Origin: Bacteroidia bacterium
Lineage (GTDB): Bacteria; Bacteroidota; Bacteroidia; NS11-12g; UBA955
Direction of reading: 5' to 3'
Assembly (NCBI GenBank): GCA_023254645.1
Contig: JALRLA010000134.1
Coordinates: 1 to 7,828 of the forward strand
DNA length: 7,828 nt
The stretch's first letter is position 1, and each line of letters starts with the position of its first letter. Below, in pieces: positions 1-7,412 of this stretch. Under the pieces are notes generated by a model, which did no database searches, was not told the origin of the DNA, and worked only from the letters and a program-made list of their open reading frames with translations. The position numbers and the translations under genes are program-made.

Positions 1-60
1 TTCGTTCGCTTGAGCAACCAGGGTCAGACTACGACCAAGAAGGTTGTAGTGAAGAACTAA
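1..60 (+). CDS. 3' end of a T9SS-secreted protein (C-terminal sorting domain)
   Basis: Frame 1 is open from the window edge to a TAA at 58-60 and encodes only 19 residues, ending in TTKKVVVKN. A short beta-strand (FVRL), a polar turn containing NGQ-like residues, and a final Lys-Lys-Val-Val-Val stretch are the hallmark of the last strands of the type IX secretion C-terminal domain (Por secretion tail), which directs cargo across the outer membrane of Bacteroidota and is cleaved off or used for attachment. The cargo domain lies outside the window, so the protein's function is unknown. A strong terminator begins 21 bp after the stop. The family call rests on this short tail alone. Confidence 0.72.
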   Translation, partial: FVRLSNQGQTTTKKVVVKN

Positions 61-80
61 ACCCTACATTGATTTCATAG

Positions 81-115
81 GAAGGCCCCGCCGAATAGGC
101 GGGGCCTTCTTTTTT
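81..115 (+). terminator. Rho-independent terminator of the T9SS cargo gene
   Basis: A perfect 12-bp GC-rich stem (GAAGGCCCCGCC at 81-92 pairing with 98-109) closes a 5-nt loop (GAATA) and is followed directly by six T residues at 110-115. It sits 21 bp after the TAA at 58-60 and isolates that gene from the MCE gene downstream. On the minus strand there is no matching T-run, so it is judged one-directional. Confidence 0.95.
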
Positions 116-152
116 GCCGATGAATTAACACAACCCTCACAATTTTTATTGC

Positions 153-160
153 TACCTTTG
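153..160 (+). promoter_or_regulatory. Bacteroidota -7 element for the MCE gene
   Basis: TACCTTTG is an exact match to the Bacteroidota housekeeping -7 consensus TAnnTTTG. It lies between the upstream terminator and the MCE start, which predicts transcription starting near 166-168 and a leader of about 24 nt. No clear TTG/TTTG -33 element is seen at the expected 19-21 bp spacing (around 130-133), so the call rests on the -7 match and its position. Confidence 0.5.
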
Positions 161-190
161 GCATAGGTAGAATCAGCCAAACAAACGAAG

Positions 191-1186
191 ATGTTTACAG
201 GATTGACGAAAGAATTTAAGGTAGGTGCAATGGCTATTGTGGCCCTTACTTTGCTGATTTTGGGCTACAATTACATGATGGGCAAAGACAACCCGTTCCA
301 AAAAGGAAGGGAGTTTACTGTCTTGTACGATTCTACTCAGGGACTGTCTGTAGGAACCCCATTGATTTACAATGGTTATAGAATAGGCCAATTGACCAGC
401 TTGCGCATGATGCCGACTGATTTGCGCATTCGAGCCTTGATTGAAATCAGCTCTGACATGGAAATTCCCTTTGATTCACGCATCAAAATCAACAATGAAT
501 TGTTGGGTGGAACGGGGCTAACCTTGTTGAGAGGCAAGAGTACTCGATACGCCCAAGATGGAGATACCTTGGCCAGTGAATATACCCGCGACGTGCTTAC
601 TCAATTTAATGATCGCGTAGTGCCTTTGGCCAATAGTGCAGATTCCTTATTTGCCCAATTGAACCAATTCATGCACAAAGAGGATTTGCACGAAGCGGTC
701 AGGCAGTTACCCATAGCCATTCGCAATTTGCAATTGGCATTGTCGGAAATACGAGATGCCGTGGCTGGAATGAAGCCAGGTCTTACTATGACTTCTCAAA
801 ATGTGGCCGAGTTCAGCGAGCAATTGCCGGAGTATAGCAAGCAAATTTCAGCCACCTTGAAATCATTCAGAAGTTTGGCTCAGCAGATGGATACCACTGA
901 CCTGGCCAAGACCATGAATAATTTGGCGGCGGTCACGGAAAGTATGTCATCGATGATGTCCAAGTTAGAAAATGGCGAAGGCACGGCTGGGCGTCTCATA
1001 CAAGACGAAAAACTTTATGAGGATTTGGTGCGCAGCAATGCCGAATTGCACAAACTGATCATGGATTTGAAATTGTATCCGGCTAAGTATGTTCCCGTAC
1101 CGGGTACCAAGAGCCAGCGAAAATCAGCTTTGAAGGCCAGTGCCGCTGATTCTTCCGTCTGGACGCCGGGCACACAGCCTCAATAA
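191..1186 (+). CDS. mlaD: MCE/MlaD-family lipid transport protein
   Basis: 331-residue protein with a single N-terminal membrane anchor (about residues 11-30) and one MCE domain (about 39-115; strands FTVLYDSTQGLSVGTPLIYNG and NNELLGGTGLTLLRG). MCE proteins such as MlaD form periplasmic hexameric rings that pass phospholipids between inner and outer membranes alongside an MlaE permease and MlaF ATPase; neither of those is in this window. After the MCE domain comes a long helical, probably coiled-coil region (about 135-290), longer than in E. coli MlaD. It ends in an NGEGTAGRLIQDEKLY motif and DLKLYPAKYV, the tail I associate with Bacteroidota MlaD homologues. The C-terminus is Ser/Thr/Pro-rich. 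The ATG at 191 puts the membrane segment close to the N-terminus as the family requires and lies just after a fitting -7 element. The gene is monocistronic here, between a terminator and a convergent gene. The gene symbol indicates family membership, not proven orthology. Confidence 0.9.
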   Translation: MFTGLTKEFKVGAMAIVALTLLILGYNYMMGKDNPFQKGREFTVLYDSTQGLSVGTPLIYNGYRIGQLTSLRMMPTDLRIRALIEISSDMEIPFDSRIKINNELLGGTGLTLLRGKSTRYAQDGDTLASEYTRDVLTQFNDRVVPLANSADSLFAQLNQFMHKEDLHEAVRQLPIAIRNLQLALSEIRDAVAGMKPGLTMTSQNVAEFSEQLPEYSKQISATLKSFRSLAQQMDTTDLAKTMNNLAAVTESMSSMMSKLENGEGTAGRLIQDEKLYEDLVRSNAELHKLIMDLKLYPAKYVPVPGTKSQRKSALKASAADSSVWTPGTQPQ

Positions 1187-1196
1187 TTGGAAAGGA

Positions 1197-1212
1197 TAGG
1201 AGGACTCTCCTA
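1197..1212. other. Hairpin between convergent MCE and cyclase genes
   Basis: TAGGAG (1197-1202) and CTCCTA (1207-1212) form a perfect 6-bp stem around a GACT loop in the 23-bp gap between the two convergent stop codons. Its right arm includes the cyclase TAG. Neither side has a good T-run (AAAATTCTTG to the right; TCCTTTCC when read on the minus strand), so it is at best a weak bidirectional terminator or an mRNA 3'-end stabiliser. Confidence 0.35.
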
Positions 1213-1908
1213 AAATTCTTGTCGTTTCAATTGACTTTCGTATAGCCCTATAATGGCTGCCATATACAACATGTGGTAAAAGAAATCTTCAATGGGGATG
1301 CTTCCCAAGCGAAAACTCAAGTTTTCACTGTTGTTGTAGATGACGACGGGAAGGGAAGTTAGAACTCCGTTAACCATAGCCATGGGTATGAGACAAAGAA
1401 CCCAGGCTAAGAGCAGCGACTTCAATCGAAGTCTGGAAAATTGGAGCAGGGTTAGGCACAATCCTAAGAGACCGAAAGTAATCGAGGTGTACCATAAATG
1501 ATGGTTCCATATGGCCATGGTGAAAGCGGCAATGGATAACAGTTGCCAGGCCAACGCCTCTCGGTTCAATCGAGTGTTGATCTTAGGGAAATAGTGAATC
1601 AAGCATTCGTAAATGAACACCGATGCATAGGGGACCACCAAAAAGAACATCCATTCCTCTAGGGGTAGATCGCTCAACTTCAGGCCTATGAGGTAATCTG
1701 AATTGAAAGACCAGATGCCATTTTGAGTGAAGAGAACGTCCCAAACCAAGTAGAGCGCGGAGATAGGAAGAGTGGCGAGAAACCAGGGCCGCCAAAGGCG
1801 AAAAAAAGCTACACGCTTATCAAAGCTCAGCAAGAGTGGACCAAGTATACAAAAAAGGTCTAACGCCAGATAGGTGTACGGCGCTTCAATGCCAATGTCT
1901 CTAAACAC
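1210..1908 (-). CDS. Lycopene cyclase, two-domain CrtYcd type
   Basis: 232-residue polytopic membrane protein with about seven hydrophobic helices. It belongs to the non-FAD lycopene beta-cyclase family (the CrtYc/CrtYd or CarR-type repeat), which converts linear lycopene ends to beta-ionone rings in the inner membrane. Both repeats are present in one chain: LPLEEWMFF (residues 81-89) in the first and IPIEDFFYH (204-212) in the second, each carrying the PxE(E/D) signature. WD (56-57) and NGVLT (180-184) are further conserved sites. The length equals a CrtYc plus CrtYd fusion, so it looks complete. The start is a GTG at 1908: the preceding in-frame codons are the sigma-factor stop TAA and then CTT CTC GCC, so no earlier start is possible. 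It follows the sigma gene by 9 bp, hence co-transcription is likely. Phytoene synthase, desaturase and hydroxylase genes are not beside it. Substrate and ring type are inferred from the family. Confidence 0.87.
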   Translation of the reverse strand: MFRDIGIEAPYTYLALDLFCILGPLLLSFDKRVAFFRLWRPWFLATLPISALYLVWDVLFTQNGIWSFNSDYLIGLKLSDLPLEEWMFFLVVPYASVFIYECLIHYFPKINTRLNREALAWQLLSIAAFTMAIWNHHLWYTSITFGLLGLCLTLLQFSRLRLKSLLLAWVLCLIPMAMVNGVLTSLPVVIYNNSENLSFRLGSIPIEDFFYHMLYMAAIIGLYESQLKRQEF

Positions 1909-1917
1909 GGCGAGAAG

Positions 1918-2457
1918 TTAAGCCAATTGTTCGGGAAGCTCTAAGAATCCTTTGTATTCATTCAATCGTTCGCGCAAAATGCGGCGTGCCACGAAAATGC
2001 GGGTTTTGACTGTTCCCAAGGGGATGCCCAATTCGTCAGCGATTTCTTGGTATTTGAAACCTTCTACATTCAAACTAAAGGTGATTCTCAATTCCAAAGG
2101 AAGGGTTTCGATGGCTTTCTGAATGTCGTTGCGAATGAAGCGCAATTCCGCTTCGTTGGCTACGTTGTGAGAAGGTTGATCGAGGTAAAAGGAATTATCA
2201 GTTGTATCCAAAAAAGTATTGCGCTTGGCATTCCTTCTGTACTGATTGATAAAGCTATTTTTTAAAATGGTGTATAACCAACCTCTCAAATTGGTTCCTT
2301 CTTCAAACTTGTCTTTGTAACGATAAGCTTTGAGAATCGTTTCTTGCACCAGGTCCTTACTGTCGTCCATGTCGTGCGTAAGGGACAGGGCGAAATTGCG
2401 AAGAGGGTTGATTTCTCCGGCCATCATGACGTCGAATGAATTTTGTTTAGGTTTCAT
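1918..2457 (-). CDS. ECF-type RNA polymerase sigma factor
   Basis: 179-residue sigma-70 family protein with the two-domain ECF layout. Region 2 covers about residues 14-77 (DLVQETILKAY at 35-45 for core RNA polymerase contact, NLRGWLYTILKNSFINQYRR at 56-75 for the -10 region). Region 4 covers about 112-165, with a helix-turn-helix (YQEIADELGIPLGTVKTRI, about 136-154) that reads the -35 region. The linker is short and there is no region 1.1 or 3. It closely resembles Bacteroidota ECF factors found beside carotenoid genes in other genomes; this is from memory and not searched. No anti-sigma gene adjoins it. The lycopene cyclase starts 9 bp downstream in the same frame, suggesting one transcript and a possible role in pigment control, analogous in principle to light-responsive CarQ of Myxococcus. 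The ATG at 2457 places the family-typical N-terminus correctly. Confidence 0.93.
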   Translation of the reverse strand: MKPKQNSFDVMMAGEINPLRNFALSLTHDMDDSKDLVQETILKAYRYKDKFEEGTNLRGWLYTILKNSFINQYRRNAKRNTFLDTTDNSFYLDQPSHNVANEAELRFIRNDIQKAIETLPLELRITFSLNVEGFKYQEIADELGIPLGTVKTRIFVARRILRERLNEYKGFLELPEQLA

Positions 2458-2471
2458 GGTAAAAGATGAAA

Positions 2472-2502
2472 CAAATCAACATCCTGTTTCAGTTCTGTGC
2501 AA
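2472..2502 (-). promoter_or_regulatory. Candidate promoter of the sigma-cyclase pair
   Basis: On the minus strand, TTGATTTG (2479-2472) matches five of the six fixed bases of TAnnTTTG, and a TTG (2502-2500) lies 20 bp upstream, the usual -33 to -7 spacing in Bacteroidota. The predicted transcription start near 2465 gives a very short leader before the ATG at 2457. The second base of the -7 element is a mismatch, so this is a modest candidate; an ECF-specific promoter cannot be excluded. Confidence 0.35.
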
Positions 2503-2670
2503 GAAATTTGTGTAAATGTGGGTATCTTAAAGTTAAACAAAATAAAGTGGTTATCCACCGAAACCCTGATTTTTGTTGATTTCGTGCCATTTTCTGTATA
2601 AGTGTTTGATTGACACCTTAGACAGTTGTTGAACAAAAGTGCTAAGCCTTGACTTGGCTTTCTGTGTAAG
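2492..2670 (+). repeat. Three spaced copies of a TTTCTGTRTAAG-like direct repeat
   Basis: GTTCTGTGCAAG (2492-2503), TTTCTGTATAAG (2591-2602) and TTTCTGTGTAAG (2659-2670) are direct repeats. The last two differ at one of 12 positions, and the first differs from the third at two. Start-to-start spacings are 99 and 68 bp. The first copy overlaps the candidate -33 element of the sigma gene. They could be regulator binding sites or chance similarity in A/T-rich DNA. Confidence 0.35.
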
Positions 2671-2796
2671 GTATTGGGGAATACGCTAAACAATGCTTCC
2701 ACAAGATGGGGTCAAATTCAAGGGTATTTGTACGCCAATGCGATGATGAAGCATACACGATTAGGGCCTAAGTAGACGGTCTTAAATGTGGATAAC

Positions 2797-2824
2797 AAAA
2801 AAGCCGCTGTTTCCAGCGGCTTTT
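2797..2824 (-). terminator. Rho-independent terminator of atpDC
   Basis: On the minus strand, AAAAGCCGCTG (2824-2814) pairs with CAGCGGCTTTT (2809-2799) around a GAAA loop (2813-2810), a stable GNRA-type tetraloop, and ends in a run of six T residues (2802-2797). It begins 22 bp after the atpC stop. The perfect DnaA-box sequence at 2787-2795 lies just beyond the T-run. Confidence 0.93.
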
Positions 2825-2846
2825 GAATAAGGAGATTGTGGTTTCC

Positions 2847-3074
2847 TTAAACCAGAACGATCACTTTGTTTTTCAATACTTCTACCAAGCCGCTCTGGAC
2901 ATTGAAGGAATGAGAATCATCTCCAGAAATCTCCAGGGTGCCTTCGCGAAGATTGGCAATCATAGGAGCGTGGTTTTCCAGGATCTGGAAACTTCCGTCT
3001 ACTCCAGGGCAGGAGACCACTTTGGCCTCGCCATTGAACAGGGTTTGATCAGGTGTTAAAACTTCTACCCACAT
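2847..3074 (-). CDS. atpC: F1 ATP synthase epsilon subunit, short form
   Basis: 75-residue protein made only of the N-terminal beta-sandwich of epsilon. Recognisable family sites are VLTPDQTLFNGEAKVV (about residues 5-20), PGVDGSFQILENHAPMIA (about 23-40) and LREGTLEI (42-49). In E. coli epsilon is about 139 residues and carries a C-terminal helical hairpin that inhibits ATP hydrolysis; that hairpin is absent here, and the reading frame ends cleanly with TAA. Short epsilon subunits are usual in Bacteroidota, so this is more likely normal than broken. Epsilon sits on the central stalk with gamma and couples the F1 head to the c-ring. Only 2 bp separate the atpD stop from this ATG, and there is no Shine-Dalgarno site, so translation is probably coupled to atpD. 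Confidence 0.96.
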   Translation of the reverse strand: MWVEVLTPDQTLFNGEAKVVSCPGVDGSFQILENHAPMIANLREGTLEISGDDSHSFNVQSGLVEVLKNKVIVLV

Positions 3075-3076
3075 AA

Positions 3077-4663
<1,587 letters not shown>

Positions 4664-4665
4664 TC

Positions 4666-6531
4666 ATGGATCGCAATTCAGTCATTGGTTTTTCGCTCAT
4701 TTTCCTCATTCTTATAGGATATTACTGGTATACAGCGCCTACCCCTGAGCAACAGGCAGCTCTTCAACGGCAGCAAGACAGTTTGGCTCGAGTTGAGCTT
4801 GAACAAACTCGCCAAGAGCAAAATCAAGCAGCCGCTACGCATGAAGCCAGCTTGGACACCCAGGCCACCTCGGCACCTGCTGACTCGGGTTTGGTCGGCG
4901 TTTTGGGATTGATGTCTGAGCAATGGGCGGGCAACAATCCCGGTGAGGTCATTGCCTTTGAGAATTCGGAATTGGCGTTAGATTTTGATCAGCGCGGTGG
5001 AACTCTGCGCTCGGTTACTTTGAAAAACCACAACAACGCTGACAATGGTCAGGTAGCTTTGGTTCAAGCTGCCAGTTCTCAGCAAGAATGGGTGTGGAAT
5101 ACGCCCGGATACGGTCCCGTTTCCAGCCGAGATTTCTTGTGGAAGGTGCAATCCAAGACAGATAAAGAATTGGTCTTGCGTTTGAATGGCAATGATGGCG
5201 CCTACATGGATCAGGTTTATCGTTTCGACGACAACCAAGGATTCAAGTTGTCTTATCAGTTGGTCTTGCACGATGTGGACTATTTGATGCAGCGCAACAA
5301 TTCCGATCTGGAATTCACCTGGAATCACAAGCCCGTTCGTCAAGAGCGTGAATTGAAGTGGGAAAAGCAGAATACTACCGTTGTGTATCAATTGAAAGGG
5401 GAGCAGCCTGATAAATTGGGCATGGGCAGCGAGGAAGAAGAGACGTTTAAAAACCGCCTGCAGTGGGTGGCGTTCAAACAGCAGTATTTCTCTTGCATCT
5501 TGGCCGCACAAAACGGCTTCGCGACCGATTCAAAAGTTCGCGCCAACGAATTGCCTGAGACCATGACCGGCGAGAGCGCCGAAGACGGCGATCCCATTCG
5601 CCAATTGGGTACCAGCTTGTTTGTGGAGTATGGCCGGGAGGCTGATAAGACCTACGATTTTGCCTACTATTTTGGCCCCAATCATTACCGCACCTTGGAC
5701 GCCCTTGATTTGGGTGTTGACAACGGTCAATTCCAGCGCATCGTTCCCTTGGGTTGGGGCATCTTTGGCTGGGTCAACCGATACATTGTCATTCCCGTTT
5801 TTGACTTGTTGGACGATCGCATCGCCAGCATGGGTATCATCATCTTGTTGTTGACCTTCATCATCAAGTTGATTTTGTTGCCCTTGGTATACAAGAGTTA
5901 CTTGAGTACGGCCAAAATGCGCATTCTCAAACCCGAGATCGACATCATTAAGACTAAGTATCCGGATGTTCAAAAGCAGCAAGCAGAGAACATGGCCTTA
6001 TACCGCAAAGCGGGTGTTAGCCCCTTGAGTGGATGTGTGCCCATGTTGTTCCAATTGCCCATTTTGTTTGCCTTGTTCCAGTTCTTCCCCAACGCTTTTG
6101 AATTGCGTCAGAAGAGCTTCTTGTGGGCCTCTGACCTGTCTACTTGGGATGGTCCCTCTTTGGGCTTCCACATTCCTTTCTACGGGGACCACGTAAGTAT
6201 TTTCACTTTGATGATGACGGCTTCTACGCTGTTGTACACCCACTTGAACAATCAGATTTCTGGGGTGTCCGGTCAAATGAAGTACATCGGTTATTTCATG
6301 CCCATCATTTTCTTGGGGGTTTTGAACGATTATGCTTCCGGATTGACGTGGTATTACTTCGTTTCGAACATCATCACCTTCTCGCAGCAATTCATCATTC
6401 GCCGCATGGTGGATGACGAAAAGTTGAAGGCCCAAATTGCCGAGAATAAAAAGAAGCCGGTGACCAAGAGCAAGTTCCAGCAGCGCATGGAAGATGCGAT
6501 GAAGGCCAGCCAGCAAAAGGCCAAGCGCTAA
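4666..6531 (+). CDS. yidC: Membrane protein insertase YidC
   Basis: 621-residue inner-membrane insertase of the YidC/Oxa1/Alb3 family, which inserts proteins such as Fo subunit c alone or with SecYEG. TM1 is at about residues 5-23 and is followed by a Gln/Ala-rich linker, a large periplasmic beta-domain (about 95-355) and the conserved core. In the core, TM2 is about 389-407 with K401 at the position of the essential groove arginine of other YidCs; a cytoplasmic helical hairpin contains AKMRILKPEI; TM3 carries SPLSGCVPMLFQLPI (452-466); and further helices lie at about 510-527, 541-553 and 559-575. The C-terminal tail is strongly basic (KKKPVTKSK...QQKAKR), suited to ribosome binding. An ATG at 4654 would add MQIF, but MDRNSVIGF is the usual Bacteroidota start and the -7 element fits 4666. 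It is divergent from atpD and its last 4 bases overlap dprA. Confidence 0.97.
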   Translation: MDRNSVIGFSLIFLILIGYYWYTAPTPEQQAALQRQQDSLARVELEQTRQEQNQAAATHEASLDTQATSAPADSGLVGVLGLMSEQWAGNNPGEVIAFENSELALDFDQRGGTLRSVTLKNHNNADNGQVALVQAASSQQEWVWNTPGYGPVSSRDFLWKVQSKTDKELVLRLNGNDGAYMDQVYRFDDNQGFKLSYQLVLHDVDYLMQRNNSDLEFTWNHKPVRQERELKWEKQNTTVVYQLKGEQPDKLGMGSEEEETFKNRLQWVAFKQQYFSCILAAQNGFATDSKVRANELPETMTGESAEDGDPIRQLGTSLFVEYGREADKTYDFAYYFGPNHYRTLDALDLGVDNGQFQRIVPLGWGIFGWVNRYIVIPVFDLLDDRIASMGIIILLLTFIIKLILLPLVYKSYLSTAKMRILKPEIDIIKTKYPDVQKQQAENMALYRKAGVSPLSGCVPMLFQLPILFALFQFFPNAFELRQKSFLWASDLSTWDGPSLGFHIPFYGDHVSIFTLMMTASTLLYTHLNNQISGVSGQMKYIGYFMPIIFLGVLNDYASGLTWYYFVSNIITFSQQFIIRRMVDDEKLKAQIAENKKKPVTKSKFQQRMEDAMKASQQKAKR

Positions 6532-7400
6532 AACCAATTCATTTCTTGAACAATATCAGAGCCCTGTTGACACAGCAGGGCTCTTTGTTGTTGGATCAGG
6601 CCATTCGGTCCGGCCGACAAGGAATGACTAGGGTGTTGAGGCACGGCAAACAATCGTCGATCAAAGTTCTCCGCATATTGAGCCGTAATTAAACTTCCAG
6701 AGGGGTCCTTGCTTTCGACAAGCACAACAAAATCGGCCATGCCGGCGATCAATCGGTTTCGGCGCTTAAAGGCTAGGGGGTCAAAGCTTTGTTGCCCAAG
6801 GTTTTCTGACAACACAGCGCTGCCCGGTCGCTGCGTCATCTCATGGGCCAGGTTTCGATTCCCCGGCGGATAAACCTCCCGCACATCGCCCGCTAAAACA
6901 CCCCAGGTGGCTTGACCTGAGTCTAGGGCTGCTTGGTGCATGGTCCCGTCTATGCCTAGTGCCAAACCCGATACCCAAGTGATTCCCTGTGAAGCCAATC
7001 CTTGAACCAATTCTCGGGTGAAAGCCATGCCTTGGGGGCTGCAGGCCCTGCTACCTACGATGGCTCCCATGCGAGGGGCATTCCAATTATGGGCTTGGCC
7101 TTTGGTAAAGAGCAATGGGGGCGCTGAAGGGATCTCGCGCAATCGATACGGATACTCGGGGTTCCAATAGTCTACGCAGGCCAAACCAGAGGCAAGGGCC
7201 GATTCGAGGTCCTGACGGGCCAACTGAAGGGAAGGTGCGTCGACCGCGCAAGCGCAATGAGCCAATAGGCTTTCAGAGGCTTCTGGGAGCTCAGTGGGGG
7301 CTTGAGGGAATTGCTTCAACCAAGCGTGCAAAGAAAGGGGTTTGATCTTCGGGTTGCGAGCCATGGCCAGAAGCCAGACCAAGTGTTCGGGTGCATTCAC
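6528..7400 (-). CDS. dprA: DNA-processing protein DprA, lacking the winged-helix domain
   Basis: 290-residue DprA/Smf protein. DprA binds incoming single-stranded DNA during natural transformation and loads RecA. Residues 1-75 form a divergent N-terminal helical (SAM-like) domain. Residues 85-290 are the extended Rossmann fold with YPYRLREI (83-90), VGSR (115-118), SGLALGID (144-151), YPPGNR (177-182), RRNRLIAGM (213-221) and SGSLITA (234-240). The C-terminal winged-helix domain (about 60 residues) found in many Bacteroidota DprA proteins is absent: the protein stops after DIVQEMNWF, where the Rossmann domain normally ends. SAM plus Rossmann alone is the architecture of Streptococcus pneumoniae DprA, so function is plausible. 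The start is a GTG at 7400, 12 bp after the lepA stop, which suggests co-transcription with lepA. The TAG overlaps the yidC stop by 4 bp, and the yidC terminator lies within codons 273-281. Confidence 0.94.
   Translation of the reverse strand: MNAPEHLVWLLAMARNPKIKPLSLHAWLKQFPQAPTELPEASESLLAHCACAVDAPSLQLARQDLESALASGLACVDYWNPEYPYRLREIPSAPPLLFTKGQAHNWNAPRMGAIVGSRACSPQGMAFTRELVQGLASQGITWVSGLALGIDGTMHQAALDSGQATWGVLAGDVREVYPPGNRNLAHEMTQRPGSAVLSENLGQQSFDPLAFKRRNRLIAGMADFVVLVESKDPSGSLITAQYAENFDRRLFAVPQHPSHSLSAGPNGLIQQQRALLCQQGSDIVQEMNWF
6558..6586 (+). terminator. yidC terminator hairpin inside the dprA coding sequence
   Basis: AGAGCCCTG (6558-6566) pairs perfectly with CAGGGCTCT (6576-6584) around a 9-nt loop, starting 27 bp after the yidC TAA. 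Only TTTG follows the stem on the plus strand, so the U-tract is weak. The hairpin lies within the 3' end of dprA, read on the opposite strand. It is the only terminator candidate seen for yidC. Confidence 0.6.
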
Positions 7401-7412
7401 CCGCCCAAGTTA

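Larger units (their letters stand above)
2458..2846. other. 389-bp gene-free region with DnaA-box-like sites
   Basis: No convincing gene lies between the sigma start and the atpC stop. A perfect DnaA box in reverse orientation, TGTGGATAA, is at 2787-2795. An 8-of-9 match in forward orientation, TTATCCACC, is at 2551-2559, and a 7-of-9 match, TGTGGGTAT, is at 2517-2525. The stretch from about 2500 to 2640 is visibly richer in A and T than the flanking genes. The atpC terminator occupies its right end and the candidate sigma promoter its left end. Whether the boxes bind DnaA is unknown. Both flanking gene sets run on the minus strand, so gene orientation does not switch here as it often does at a chromosomal origin. 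Confidence 0.4.

Noticed and set aside
2641..2662. Small hairpin AAGCC-7nt-GGCTT in the intergenic region
   Set aside because: Only five base pairs with no T-run or partner gene; expected by chance.
2454..2702. 82-codon open frame on the minus strand upstream of the sigma gene
   Set aside because: No recognisable domain, low-quality composition, lies over the repeats and promoter candidate, and would overlap the sigma start; probably random open frame.
2823..3059. 78-codon plus-strand open frame over atpC
   Set aside because: Antisense to atpC and begins inside the atpC terminator region; no family.
5530..5982. 150-codon minus-strand open frame inside yidC
   Set aside because: Antisense shadow of a well-recognised gene, with no domain of its own.
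5998..6537. 179-codon minus-strand open frame over the yidC 3' end
   Set aside because: Shadow of yidC codon usage; it overlaps the dprA stop in another frame and has no recognisable family. It was checked as a possible source of the missing DprA winged helix and does not resemble one.
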